Source of the DNA: Tetradesmus obliquus
Taxonomy: Eukaryota > Chlorophyta > Chlorophyceae > Sphaeropleales > Scenedesmaceae
NCBI GenBank assembly: GCA_030272155.1
Contig: CP126191.1
Coordinates: 10,969,001-11,033,000, forward strand
Direction of reading: 5' to 3'
DNA length: 64,000 nt
Below, piece after piece: positions 38,609 through 50,214 of this stretch. The notes under the pieces were generated by a model. It was not told the origin of the DNA. It worked only from the letters and a program-made list of their open reading frames with translations, and did not search any database. How positions within the stretch are numbered: position 1 is the stretch's first letter; the number at the start of each line of letters is the position of its first letter. The translations under genes and the position numbers were made by a program.

Positions 38609-41600
38609 ATGGTGCACCAGGATGACTTTGAATTGGTGGAGACCATCTCCAAGGGCTCTTTTGGCACTGTGTACAAGGCGGTCAAAAAGGGTGAGCATGG
38701 GCCATGTACATAGCACTGAACAGGTGCTATTGAGCATGTCATCAAGATCAGGGCAGCTGGAGTCTGGCGCCAGTGTGCAGCTGCGCTGGCGACTGCAGCA
38801 GTGGCACCAGCACAGCAAAAACGCAACAGTACTTGCAGGAGCCACCACTGGCGATTGTGTGAATAGTGCGCTGGCACAGCAAGCTGACACTGGATTCCAC
38901 CGTGCTCGCAGCTGATGGGCGTATCTATGCGCTCAAGCAAGTGAAGCTGAAGGGCATGAAGCGCGTGGACAGGGAGGAAGCCATTGATGAGGTACGAACA
39001 GCAGCTGCAGCATTCGCAGCAGCAGCAGCGGCAACGCTTCACCTGCTTGCAGCCACTGCAAGTGAAACGCAAGAGTTGCCGACCACTCGAAAGACCTTTG
39101 GACAGCAAGCTTCTAGTTTGCAGGGACATTGTGGTATGGCTCGCTGCTCGTCACCTTGTGCTGTTGCTTGCAGGCACGCGTGCTGTCGCAGCTGAGCCAC
39201 CCACACATCACGCAGCACCACGGCAGCTTCATAGGTGCGTGGCGCAGCCTTCAGTGCAGTCAGTGGCAGATTATAGGTAGTGCCATGCAGGAGACGGTCC
39301 GAACAGTTGCCGGTTTGCTGGAAGGTGCAGCCGCAGTCCAGTCCTGTAGCTTGCACAGGCACTCCATGGCAGCTGCTGAGCACTCAGTTCGCCATTACTC
39401 CACAACAGCAAGCTGACAATGATGGGGCTTGCCTGAACCTTTTCTGCTGCACTGCCGTGGTTGTTGCCGCGTGTTGTGTGTGCAGACAAGGATGAGCAGC
39501 TAAACATCCTCATGGAGTACGCAGCCAATGGTTGCCTGCATGACCTCATCAGGGTGAGCAGCAGGCGGCAGCAGCAGCAACAGCGCTGATTGGAGGCTGC
39601 AGAAGCAGCAGCTGCTGCTGATGCTGCTGGTGGTGGTCTTGAGTAGTTGCAGTCTAAGGCAGGGCTGCAGGAGGCGGAGCAGGGCACCAGGCTAAGCTGC
39701 AGCACCTGACACAGCCACTGTACGTGTGTGCTGCAGGGGAGTGGGAAGCCGCGCCCATTACCTGAGGGCAAAGTATGGAAGTACATTATACAGGTAATGC
39801 GTGGCTACTGTGAGGTCCGTCGGCAGCTCAGCTGCTGCAGGAAATAGCAGCAACCCAGCAGCAATGGCAGCAGCCGCACCCCAGAGCAGCTGCACCTCTG
39901 CTGCTACTGCTATCCGATGCAACTGCCATCCAGCACGCAACGCAGCATCAAGCAAGCAGTTTCAAGCTCTGAAGCGCTAACGCAAACAGCCTCACCACAT
40001 GCAGAACGTGCAGCGGCATGACTGCCTGTGCTGCATGTCTGCCTGCGTTGCATGTCTGCTGCCCCCGCAGGCGCTGCTGGGCCTGTCCTACATGCACAGC
40101 CGCAAGCTGATCCACCGCGACATCAAGAGCCTCAACCTGTTCCTGGACGCAGCAGACAACATCAAGGTGCGGGGGCTTGCAGCTAGGACTTGCTGCCTGC
40201 TGGCTGTGCCTCTGCTGAGCAGCAGTAATAGTTGAATATGCATCTGTAGCAGAACCCCTCTTCTGTGCTCACAGTGCGGCGCTTTCAAACTGCCAGTACA
40301 TCACTTTCCAACACCAAAGTGAGGCGTTTATCAAATTCAAGCTGCTCACTGCAATCATCACGCTGCTGCTTATGCTGCAGATCGGTGACCTGGGCATTGC
40401 ACGCTCACTGAGTGGCGGCAGCGACTTTGCGCGCACCATCGTGGGCACGCCCTACTACCTGTCACCGGAGCTGTGTGACGACAAGCCCTACAACGAGAAG
40501 AGCGACGTGTGGGCGCTGGGCGTGGTGCTGGTGAGTGTGAGCTGTGCTGGCCGTGTGCATGCGCTGCTGTGGTGCTGGAATGCAGTAACTGTGTGCGTTT
40601 GAAGCAGCACACCTGAGGTCGTACACCTCCTGCTGCTGCTGCTGCTGTTGGCGTGCAGTACGAGTGCTGCATGGGCTGCCACCCCTTCGAGGCGCAGAAC
40701 GAGGGCGCGCTCATCCGCAAGATCCTGCGCGGCAGCTATACGCCCATCAACGGGCCCTACAGCGCCGCGCTGGTGCAGCTGTGCGGCCAGATGCTGGCCT
40801 TCAACCCAGTGCGGCGGCCGACGGCTGCGCAGCTGCTTCAGATGCCTGCAGTGGTAAACCAGGTGAGGCATGCTCTGCACACTGCTGTGCCTTGTGCCAG
40901 TGGTCAGCCATGATGACAGCTCAGCCGCAAGAAAGCAGGCGCTGCGCTGCAGTTTGAGTTCACTGTGTCTTTTGACACATCGCACTACTGCTTGAGCATT
41001 GAGAACTGAGCAATGCTACGACGTAATGATGGCTTTGTCCTGCTATGCTTGGCTGCCTGCAGGCGAGGGCGCTGGGCGTGGACATGGCTTGCAGGAATCA
41101 CAACCCAGCTGCAGCAGTTTATGAGAAGCAGCCGCAGCAATCCGGTCAGCAAGGACAGCGAAGAAGCAGCAGTGGCGCAGCAGATGCGGGGCAGCAACCT
41201 GTGCAACGTGCCAGCCATCAGCCTGCCTCGGCAGGTGCCTACATGCATCCTGGGCAAGCTGCAGCTGCAAGGCATCCATTTGAGATGCCCCTACCAGCAG
41301 AAGAACCTCCTGCCCAGCAGCATTCAGCAGCTGTGCCATCACAACAACAGCAGCAGCAGCAGCAGCAAGCCAGCAGGCCGCAGTACCCAGGTGACGCAGC
41401 AGCCATGGCCGAGCTTGAGCCGATGATGGCAGCAGCAGCCATGGCACGCGTGGCGCAGCCAGAGCAGCTGCCACCAGCTGGCTACCAAAACAGGTGAGGC
41501 TTGGGCAACACAGCTTCCTTTGTCGCGCCCACGCACCATGTGGCCTGGTAGCAGCGCAAGCACCACTTCACTCAGTCCCTTACTGCAATGTCTGAAGCAC

Positions 41601-42026
41601 TCTGTTCCTGGCTCAGCAGTGCCAGTTTGCAAAGATTGATTGGCACCATGCAGTGTGATAACATGACAGTGATTTTCATGTACGGGTACCTTACTGATGT
41701 GTGACACATTGCATTGACGCTGAATGTTGGCTTCCTGCAGGCCCGGCTCAGCGCGTCCGCCGCCTTTTGCAGTGGCAAGCAGCGCCAGCGCAGCAGGCAG
41801 GCTCAACCAGACCACAACGTCAGCGCAGGAGGCAGCAGCAGGCGTGTGGGGCGTGAAGCCTGTGCCGCCGCAGTTTGGCCGCAAGCGCTGCAGCGACCTG
41901 ATGGCCACTGGGCCTGGCATGCGGGGGGCGGCTGGGGCACGTGGCGGTGGGCATGGCGCAGCACCTGTGGCTGATGATGCCACAAGCTACTGCAGCACGT
42001 CGTACCAGGGCACGTCTTACCACTAG
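38609..42026 (+). CDS. NIMA-related (NEK) serine/threonine protein kinase
   Basis: Ten exons: 38609-38690, 38912-38991, 39174-39234, 39486-39553, 39737-39793, 40071-40166, 40381-40530, 40659-40862, 41063-41493, 41741-42026 (504 aa). The kinase domain spans about 7-265: Gly-loop [11 protein letters not shown] (14-24), catalytic Lys36 in YALKQVK, HRD at 131-133 in [14 protein letters not shown] at 151-153 in place of [12 protein letters not shown], and [13 protein letters not shown]. Sequence style and the short N-terminus are typical of NEKs, which in green algae often act in cilium and cell-cycle control; that role is inference. The C-terminal half, about 267-504, is Gln/Ala/Pro-rich and low complexity, ending in a Ser/Tyr-rich tail with no domain I know. 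A TGTAA near 42307 may be its polyadenylation signal. Confidence 0.92.
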
Positions 42027-42640
42027 ATCTGTTGGACCATGGCATGGCCAGCATGGTGCTGGGAATGTGTTGCCCAGGATGTACGCGGTGCACATGTGCA
42101 GGATGTGGCTTTCCAACAACTTCATATTTCGATTACGCTGGCATGCTGACCATCCGTGACGCAGCGGATGGCTGCATGCTGCAAGAGCACTGGCAGCAGG
42201 TGCTTGTTGAAAGAATTTGCCAGCCAGGCCGCAACGCCGTGACCAGGTCACTGCGCACCATTTGACTGCGTGCAGACAGCTTTGATAAAGAACTAGGCTG
42301 GGACTTTGTAATCTTGCACTTTGGTAGTTCTGGCTGGTATGCGACAGCACGTCGAGAGTTGGCAGTTGCCTGCAAGAAGCGTGCACTGCATCTCGGGGCT
42401 CAACAAAGCTCAATCAGCTACGCCGTAGCCCGGGGCAGTGACAATGTTACCCATAGGCGCCTAGGCGACCGACAGGCCTGTACAGACATGCCTGGCTAGC
42501 CAATGAGGCTGACACCACCATATGCACTACTTGCAACAGCATTGGGGAGCCAGCAGCCCAGACGTCGGTGTCAAAGCCTACTATGTGATAGCCGCTCCCA
42601 GCGACCTGCTAGAGCCACTGTGCAGAGCCACCCCAATGTG
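42027..42640. other. Convergent intergenic region, NEK kinase and SET gene
   Basis: About 610 bp holding the two 3' UTRs. No additional gene or repeat is recognised. Confidence 0.45.
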
Positions 42641-45600
42641 TTACGTCCAGCCGTCGTCATCATCACTGTTGCTGCCATACACGGCAGCCAGCTGCTCGGG
42701 TGTCGGCTGCGCGCCACCACCGGCTGCCAGCGCTCCTACTGCCGATTGCCAGGCTGCTACTGCTTCTGCACAGCCCAGCAGAGCTGTCTTCTCTGAAATC
42801 AGAGCGCGCAGCACACCTATACGTATCTGCAGGCCTTCTGCCTCTGCGCTCTCTGCTATGCTGTCACCATCTTGCTGCTGTTGCTGCTGCTGCTGAACCA
42901 GCTGCTGCAGCTCCTGCCTGTCAGCATCTATGGTTGCAGGATACGCTGCTACGCATGCCTGCACTGCCTGCTCCAGCAGCTGCAGCACTCGCCGCTCAGT
43001 CGCCAGCGACACTGGAACAGACAGCCGGCCCATCACGCGTGCACACAGCTCTACATCGCTGCCCTTGCTGCCGCTGCGCCAGCCTGCCTTGATCAGCTCT
43101 GCATCTGATGCTATGCCAGCGCGCAGTGCCGCCATGCAGGTGACGTCAGGCCCGCTGGGTGTGAGCACCAGCGCTGGCGGGCCACCCGTGAGTGTGGTGA
43201 GCGCCTCCAGCAGTGCTGCGTTGCGGGGGCCCCGCGGCTGCAGGTGCTGGCTCAGCAGTGCGTCATAGCTGCGGCAGTGCGACAGCAGCAGGAAGCAGCA
43301 GATCAGCAGCTGTGCCTATCAGCCGCGGGCTAACACAGATGAAACGGACTTTCACAAAAGGGCTACAGCCACCAACAGGAGTGACATGGCAGGGGCTCGT
43401 TCTGCACATGCCTATGACCAGGCAGCACGTTATGCAAGCCGCTGCGTCTCACCGTGGGTTGTCGCTGGCGCCCTCGCCCACGCAGCCGTGGTCCATGATG
43501 AGGTCAGCCCATGATAGGCCCGGCCCGTGGCTGTCAAACACCTCAGCGCCAGGCGCGTACGGCTTGTGCGCTGCCAGCAGCGCCGCGCGCGCCTCAGGGT
43601 CATACGCCAGCATGGCTCCCTCACCTGGCAGCAGGATCATGCACGACACATCAAAATGGGTGAGACGGGGCCAAACCAGACTTGCTGTTCAGCAAAAACC
43701 AAATGACAGCTACGACACACCCAGGCTGGCAGCAATGCGCAGCAGGTGGTGAGTGGCATGCATGACACGCAGCCAGAGCATTATCACGCAGCGAAGCACG
43801 CGCAAGCCAGCATAACATAACACGTGTTACAGACGTAAGCTCAATCAACTGCCAGGCGCCGCACCTGCCTCGCTGCTGTGCCGCAGCATGTCTGCCCAGG
43901 GCACAAGCGCCAGCACTGCGGGCCCGTGCGCCTGCCAGGAGCCGTACCAGCTCATGTCAGGCTCCAGCGGCAGCTCAGGCTCGCTCATGTCCAGCTGGAA
44001 GGAGCGGCCCAGCAGCACGGCAGCGGCCCAGGCCACGCTGGCCAGGCTGACCAGCGGCGACTGCAGAGCAGCAGAGGGGTGGGGTGGGCAGTGTACGAAT
44101 GTCAAAGGCAGGGGAGGCGGGGGAAGGAGCACAGGTGCTGGAATGAGCAAGGAATTGGGTTTGGAAATCTCCCCACTAACAGAACAACAGGTTGCTGCTG
44201 ACCCTTGAAATTGCTGCAATGCTGTTGCGATGGTGGTGTGCAGACACAGGCGTGCCGCAGCAGCTGTCAAGTCAATGCTGCGCAGTGCGATCGACCGCAC
44301 CTGTGTCTGCTGCTCCCAGCGCTGCGCAACCTCCAGCTGGTTGGCACCAGCAGCTACCAGCTGCTCAGTGTCCTGCAGGCAGCACAGCAAGATAGTCACA
44401 GCAGGTGAAGCTTGACCATGGCTGGGCGTAGACAATATTGCTGCCACAGCTGCTGCACAACACAGGAACATGTGCCGCGCGCATCACAATCACTCCATGC
44501 TACCCCTGCTGCTGCCCTTCACCAGTCCTGGGCGCCCTACCAGTGCTGATGCACTAGTGCTGTGTCAGGCCGCCTCTCAACGCGCTGCCAACCCTGCGCT
44601 GTGCATCATCAGCCGAGCCGAGGGCGCCGGCAGCCCTGTGCCTCACCTCATGCACCTGTTGCAGCCCTGTGCCTCACCTCATGCACCTGTTGCAGCCCTG
44701 TGCCTCACCTCATGCACCTGTTGCAGCCCTGTGCCTCACCTCATGCACCTGTTGCAGCCTGTCAGTCAGCAGCCGCAGCATGGGCGAGCCAGCCAGCTGG
44801 CCCTGCAGCTCACTGCCACACAGCAGCGGGTGGTGGCGCTGCGCACAGCAGGAGCAGCGCGTGCAGATGAAGTGAACCACGGTTGAATTGTTTGAGCTTG
44901 AAGAAACGTGCTGCACTGCAATATAATGTGACTGCACAACAATGGGTGTTGACAGGCACAAGCGGCCTGGGACATGATGAAGGCAGCTGCTGCTGCGCCC
45001 TGACATCATCATTCATCTGCTGCCAGTCCGAGCTTTCAGACTCTGTCGCGTGCCACACTAGCAGCATTCAGCTGCCTACGCACCTGCTGCCCCAGCACTG
45101 CGATGTATGGCGCCCAGAAGCTGTCAGCCCCAGCAGCACGCTCGCATAGCAAGTGCAGCACCAGCGCCTGCAGCAGGTAGTGCCCATCAAATGGTGTCAG
45201 CAGCCATCCCTCTCAGCCCAGGGGGTGTGCTGTGGTGAGAGTCCTTGAGCATGCATAGCAGCCAGCCCGTAGAAGCAGCTCAATGCTGTCACTGCTGCTG
45301 ATGACATGTTGACTGCGCCGCTTTCATGATGCTCTGGGTGACAAACACGACCAGGTGTCCATGACTGCTGCAGCAAGTGATGCTGCACGACTAAGGCTGC
45401 GTAGTTCTGTGCTCTAATTGTGCGTGTTGGTTGGCTGGCTGGCTGGGCTGGGCCAGCAACGCACCTGCCACTCAGGAAGTTCTGCCGACTTGACAAATTT
45501 GCCACACAGCTTGCTTTTTACTGCTGTGTTTGCAGTCATAAACAGCGTATCCGGAACTTGCAGCAGTACTTGTGATTCCTGAATGGCGGCTGCAGCCATC

Positions 45601-45949
45601 ATCCGGTGCTCCCTGCAGCCGCACATGGCAGAGTTGGCTTTCGCGGTGCCACAACTAGTCCTAGTCGTGCTGTGCCCAGCTGCAAGGCTTACCCATTGTT
45701 GTTTTTTAGCACTGGTTGTAGCTGAGAAGGCCATGGTGCACAGTACTTCTCCACCCAAGCCTCTAGTGCTGAAGCCCTTTCTGCCAGCGAGCCATGTGAA
45801 CTGTCTGCTGCTGCTGCTGCCCCTGCTGCTGCAGTGTCTGCACCAGCTGCGTTCAGGCGTCGTCGATATTGAGCGACGTTTGGCAGTTGTACTGTTTGTT
45901 TGCGTGAGCTGGCAAAAGAACTGGCTCTGCCCAGGTTGCTTGCGTGCAT
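42641..45949 (-). CDS. SET-domain protein of the RuBisCO-LSMT/SETD3 class, probably plastid, active site altered
   Basis: Eight exons on the minus strand, 5' to 3': 45949-45693, 45612-45465, 45167-45084, 44838-44740, 44372-44301, 44060-43865, 43624-43453, 43268-42641 (551 aa). The N-terminus (MHASNLGRASSFASSRKQTV) looks like a transit peptide. Recognisable split-SET blocks are VLLQVPDTLFMT, LPEWQALVLHLLCE, SFWAPYIAVL, GSELQGQL, VSLASVAWAAAVLLGRSF, LVPWADMLRHSS, EVFDSHGPGLSWADLIMDHG and the helical substrate-binding C-terminal domain. Family members methylate lysines of RuBisCO or aldolase, or histidine of actin (SETD3). Here the usual NHS is RHS (Arg280), and the conserved tyrosines of SYGP and DYGF are His318 and His331, so activity is doubtful. 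The exon 4 donor is present in four tandem copies. The gene is divergent from the AK7-like gene, 289 bp apart. Confidence 0.82.
44633..44758 (-). repeat. Four tandem 31-bp copies of an exon end plus splice donor
   Basis: The end of SET-gene exon 4 (CTGCAACAGGTGCATGAG plus gtgagg on the minus strand) occurs four times with an exact 31-bp period, giving exon ends at 44740, 44709, 44678 and 44647. Splicing at the first keeps frame. Reading into the second copy meets a TGA within 30 nt. Confidence 0.95.
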
Positions 45950-46238
45950 CGCTGCGGAAGGGTGCCCCCTGTTTGAACGACCACTGCGTCAAATGTTGTA
46001 ATCAAAATACGTGCTTGTTTCTCGTACGTGATGGCGTACAGCAGGTGAACAGCCCGCCCTTTTGAAGTGTAGTGAACGTTGTCCAGCAGGTAACAGACCA
46101 GGGTTGTGTGCACAGGTTGCACGGAACCACAACAGCAAATGAAACTTCTTTTAACCACCATTTAAAGACTCTGTGGCTCAAGAAGATGAGAATCCGGACA
46201 GTCAACTACAGATGAGCTTCGAACATTGACAGACAAGC
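45950..46238. promoter_or_regulatory. Short bidirectional promoter region
   Basis: Only 289 bp lie between the start codons of the minus-strand SET gene and the plus-strand AK7-like gene, so promoters and 5' UTRs of both must be packed here. The centre (46120-46180) is A+T-rich. No consensus element was identified with confidence. Confidence 0.55.
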
Positions 46239-49200
46239 ATGCGAGCAGTCGTGTATCCTCCAGATGGCTACATAGCTAAGAATGTTGCCAATTACTTGGA
46301 GGTGATCTGGATGTAGCACATGTGGTTATGCAGCAGCCGAGCCTGATAGGCGTCAGGCTGTAACATGCGGTTGATGCACTGCACCACTGCCTGCAGAGTG
46401 CTGGACATGAAGTATTAGACTGGAACAGACAGCAAGCGCCATCGGTGGGTACTATAGTGTTTGGCTGTTTATCTGCAACTTTTCGGCAGCTCAATTAAGC
46501 CGTTGCTTGGATTCACTGAACAGTGAAAGCACCAGTGCTGCTTGGAATTCACATCTGCACCCACGGCTCTTGCAGGATGATGCTGCATGGGAGGCAGCCC
46601 TGCAGCAAGCAGATGCTGTAATTCATGTTCTTCATGGCCATGAGCAGCATGCAAGGTCCTCTGTATTGCAGCTGCTGAAGATTGCGGTGAGTTCAACCAG
46701 CGATTTGCCACAGGATGCAGATGTCAGCAGCGCCAACATCAAACTGGTTGGGAATAATGCAACGCTCCTTTAACTGCATCAACACACACGGCAACCTTCA
46801 GCATCATAGCAACGATGTGTGTTTATGTCACAAAAACAGCAGCAGCTGCTCATAATGAGCAGAAGTAAAACACGGATGTTGTGTCTGCTTGTGACCATGC
46901 CTGCTTGCTGCACCTGCTGCTGCAGACCCCAGCAGCCCCTGTTACATTTGTGGGCATCAGCACACCTCTGACATGGGCAGCCACACCAGCACCCCAGCAG
47001 CAGCAACAATGTCAATTGCAGCAGCAGCCGGACCAGCAGAGCGCAGCAGAAACATCAGCAGCCGCTGCAAACAGCAGCCAAGCTCTGCAGGCACAGCACC
47101 AGTCCCAGCAGCAGCCATGGCCACCGGAGGAGGACCTGCCAGCTGCCGCACGGCTTACAGACAAAGATGCGCCCAGCAGGTGTGCAGGGTCTTGGTTCTA
47201 AGCAAGTGCTGTTGTTATAAGAGGGTTGTGCTTCATGAGCACCAGCCTGCTGTCCACTTGGATGTGTGGCATCTCAAGCATGCATGCCTGTGCCTTCTGC
47301 TGCTGCAGGCGTCCTGCAGCTGCTGCCCTAGCCACATACCATGTGGAGCAGCTGCTGCTGCGCTGCAACCGCCCTGGCAGGCTAGCTGCGTACGTGGTGT
47401 GCCCTGGGGTGCTGTACGGTGCCGGCGAAGATGACAGCCAGATGCACAGGCTGTGGAGGGCAGCGTGGGAGGGACAGCAGCCGCTGCAGCTGCATGGCGA
47501 GGGCCGCAACCGGCTGCCCACGCTGCACGTGCAGGACCTGGCTGCCTTTGCTGAGGCTGTGGTGCTGCAGCAGCCTGCAGGCCGCTACCTGCTGGCGTGT
47601 GATGAGGAGGCGGTCAGCCAGGCGGAGCTGCTGGGCGCAGTGGGGCAGCTGCTGGGCAACAAGCAGATGCAGTGAGTGGCTGTGCAGGGTCTTGTGCAGC
47701 GCAGCTGGTGCTGGCACTGTGTCACACACTGCAGCCGTCAGTGCAGCGCAGCAGCATTCATTACACACTTGCAACAGAAACATTATTTAGCAGCTGCCGC
47801 GGCTGTTTCATCCACCCAAGGCATTTGCCTAGCAGTGGTTTACAGCAGCTCCTGCAATCTGCAGTGCAGCCAGTCGCTTTGACAGTGTGCAGGACACAAT
47901 GTGCTCGCTCAACCTGCGTATATCCAATCAGCATTTGCACGTGTTGCTTGCAGGACACTGTCTGGAGATGCTACACTGCTGCAGCCGGCCCCCAGCCCGC
48001 TGCTGCTGCTGGACCTGCCCTTCAGCGCCAGCAGCCTGCCGCAGCCTGGCGAGATGCTGCGCTGCTGCCCGCGTGGCCTGCTGGGCCACCTGCCCCTGGT
48101 GCTGCAGCAGCTGCTGCAGGCTCGCGGCTTGACCCCACTGCGCATCCTCATCAGAGGCCCACCAGCAGCAGGTAAGGGCGCGCGGCGGTATTTGCAGCTG
48201 CTAGCAATGCCTCCCTCCAAGCAGGATGTGTCTTGTTGTCAGACACTTATTGAAGTTTCTGCCCTAAGCGCTGTGCTTCCACCAGCAAATGCAGTTTTCA
48301 ATTTCGATAGTGTGCAGTTCAGCGTGAAGCCTTATTATGCAGCATGTGTGCACTACATAAGGCCCACGGGGCTCATGCAGCTGCCTCCACTGTAACCTGA
48401 CAGTGTTGCTATGCTGCTATGTGCTGCCTGTGCAGGCAAGACACATTTGGCGCAGCGCCTGGCGCAGCTGTACGGCCTGCTGCATATCAACACAGCAGCG
48501 GTGCTAGCAGAGCTGCCTCTGATGGATGCTGAGACACAAAAGGTGCGCACAGGCCCCTGCACCACAAGCACAACCCAACGTCACTGTGCATGCCATGCCG
48601 CTGACCTGCTGCAATGTTGGTGCTTTCCACTGCTGCCTGCAGGCTGCCCACACACAGCTAGCCAGCAGGGAGGGCCGCATCTCTCAGCCGCTGCTGGCGC
48701 GCATGGCGCAGCACCTGCTGGCGCGCCAGCCCGCAGCAGCCAACCAGGGCTGGGTGATGGAGGGCTGGATGCGCAGCCTGGCTGCTGCGCAGCTGCTGAC
48801 GTGCAGCGCTGCAGGTGGCATGACAGCGGCTGAGAAGGCCGCCAACAGGCGCACCACAGGGGGGTCAGTCAAGGTATGCCGACTCAGGCTTGGAGACTGT
48901 GCATGGTCTGCATCGCAATGGGCTATGCCAGGGTTACACTTCACCACATACTCCAAGGATTTAGGGCAATACATCTGCCACGACACAGCGTTACCAGATG
49001 CTCAAAGGGCTCATGGACCTGATGCTTTCATCACCCGCATACTGCTCTGCAGAGCATGGACAAGAAGAAGTCCGGCACTGGCACAGCAGGCAGCAGCAGC
49101 AGCAAGGAGGCAGCTGAAACAGCCGGCAGCACAGGCGGCCGCACACGACGCAGCAGCACAGCCGGTGATGAGTGCTCTCTCGCCGCTGAAAGCAGCACAG

Positions 49201-50181
49201 TACAACTGAGCACTGAGCTGCTGCCCCACTTCTTTATTGAGGTGCGTGTCATTGGCAAAAATGTGACTGCTTGGTGGTTCATGCATCCTTCCAGCTGCTG
49301 TGGCTTGCTAGTGAGGCGCCAACTGCCGCCAGGTTCTGTGCTGCCTTGCCATTCAGCAGAGTGTCGTCAACCACCAGACCAGCACGTTTGCTGGCTGAGC
49401 AATCGAACTAGCTGAATGCTGCTGCCCATGCTGCTGCTTGTGCTGCAGATTGATGTGCCAGAGGATGAGCTGCTGAGAAGGGTCAGGGCACTCGCAGCAG
49501 CAGAGGCTGCAGCAGCGGCAGCTGCTGCTGCAGCCGGTGCGGCAGCAGCAGTGGCTGCCGCTGCCAACGCCCCTGGGTCAGCTAAGGGTGCAGCATCCAT
49601 GACAGGCGGGAAGAAACCTGCATCAGCAAGCAGGAAAGAGGGCACTGCGCCTGTCAGTGGGGCTTCTGGTGCTGCTGGTGCTGCAGCTGCTGGGCCTGTG
49701 CAGACGTCTCACAACAACGAGAAGGAGTTCATGCGGCGGCTGGAGTCCTACAAGCAGCTGCTGCAGGAGGATGCAGCTGACCTGGCAGCAAAGGTGAGAG
49801 CCGGCGCTGCACAGATGGTACTGCTAGCGGTAACAACAGTGTGGAAGACAGTGTGGCAAGCGCGCAGCAGCAGCAACACAAACGTGATGTGGCAATCATG
49901 CGATGCGCACACGACAGCCCAGGCGGCTGCTCAAAACTGCAGCAAAGGGTGGGCCGTACCACTGCAACTGCAAGCATCTGTAGGGAATGGCCGCTAACAT
50001 TTCACTCAAAAAAATCGCTCGCCCCTGCCTGCCTTTGCAACTTGCAGCGAGGCGCCATCCTGTCAGCACTGCAGGCCGCCAGCCAGTCCAGTGCAGCCAG
50101 CCCACATGACACTCCCGGCCGTGCAGCACGCGCAACAGGAGAGCAGCGCAGCACGTCACCAAGCAAGGCTGCTGCAGCAAA

Positions 50182-50214
<33 letters not shown>

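Noticed and set aside
38389-39129. Minus-strand open frame of 246 codons upstream of and overlapping the NEK gene
   Set aside because: It is antisense to the first NEK exons and has no recognisable domain.
44633-44758. CRISPR-like direct repeats
   Set aside because: The units abut with no spacers, lie in a nuclear gene and contain a splice donor.
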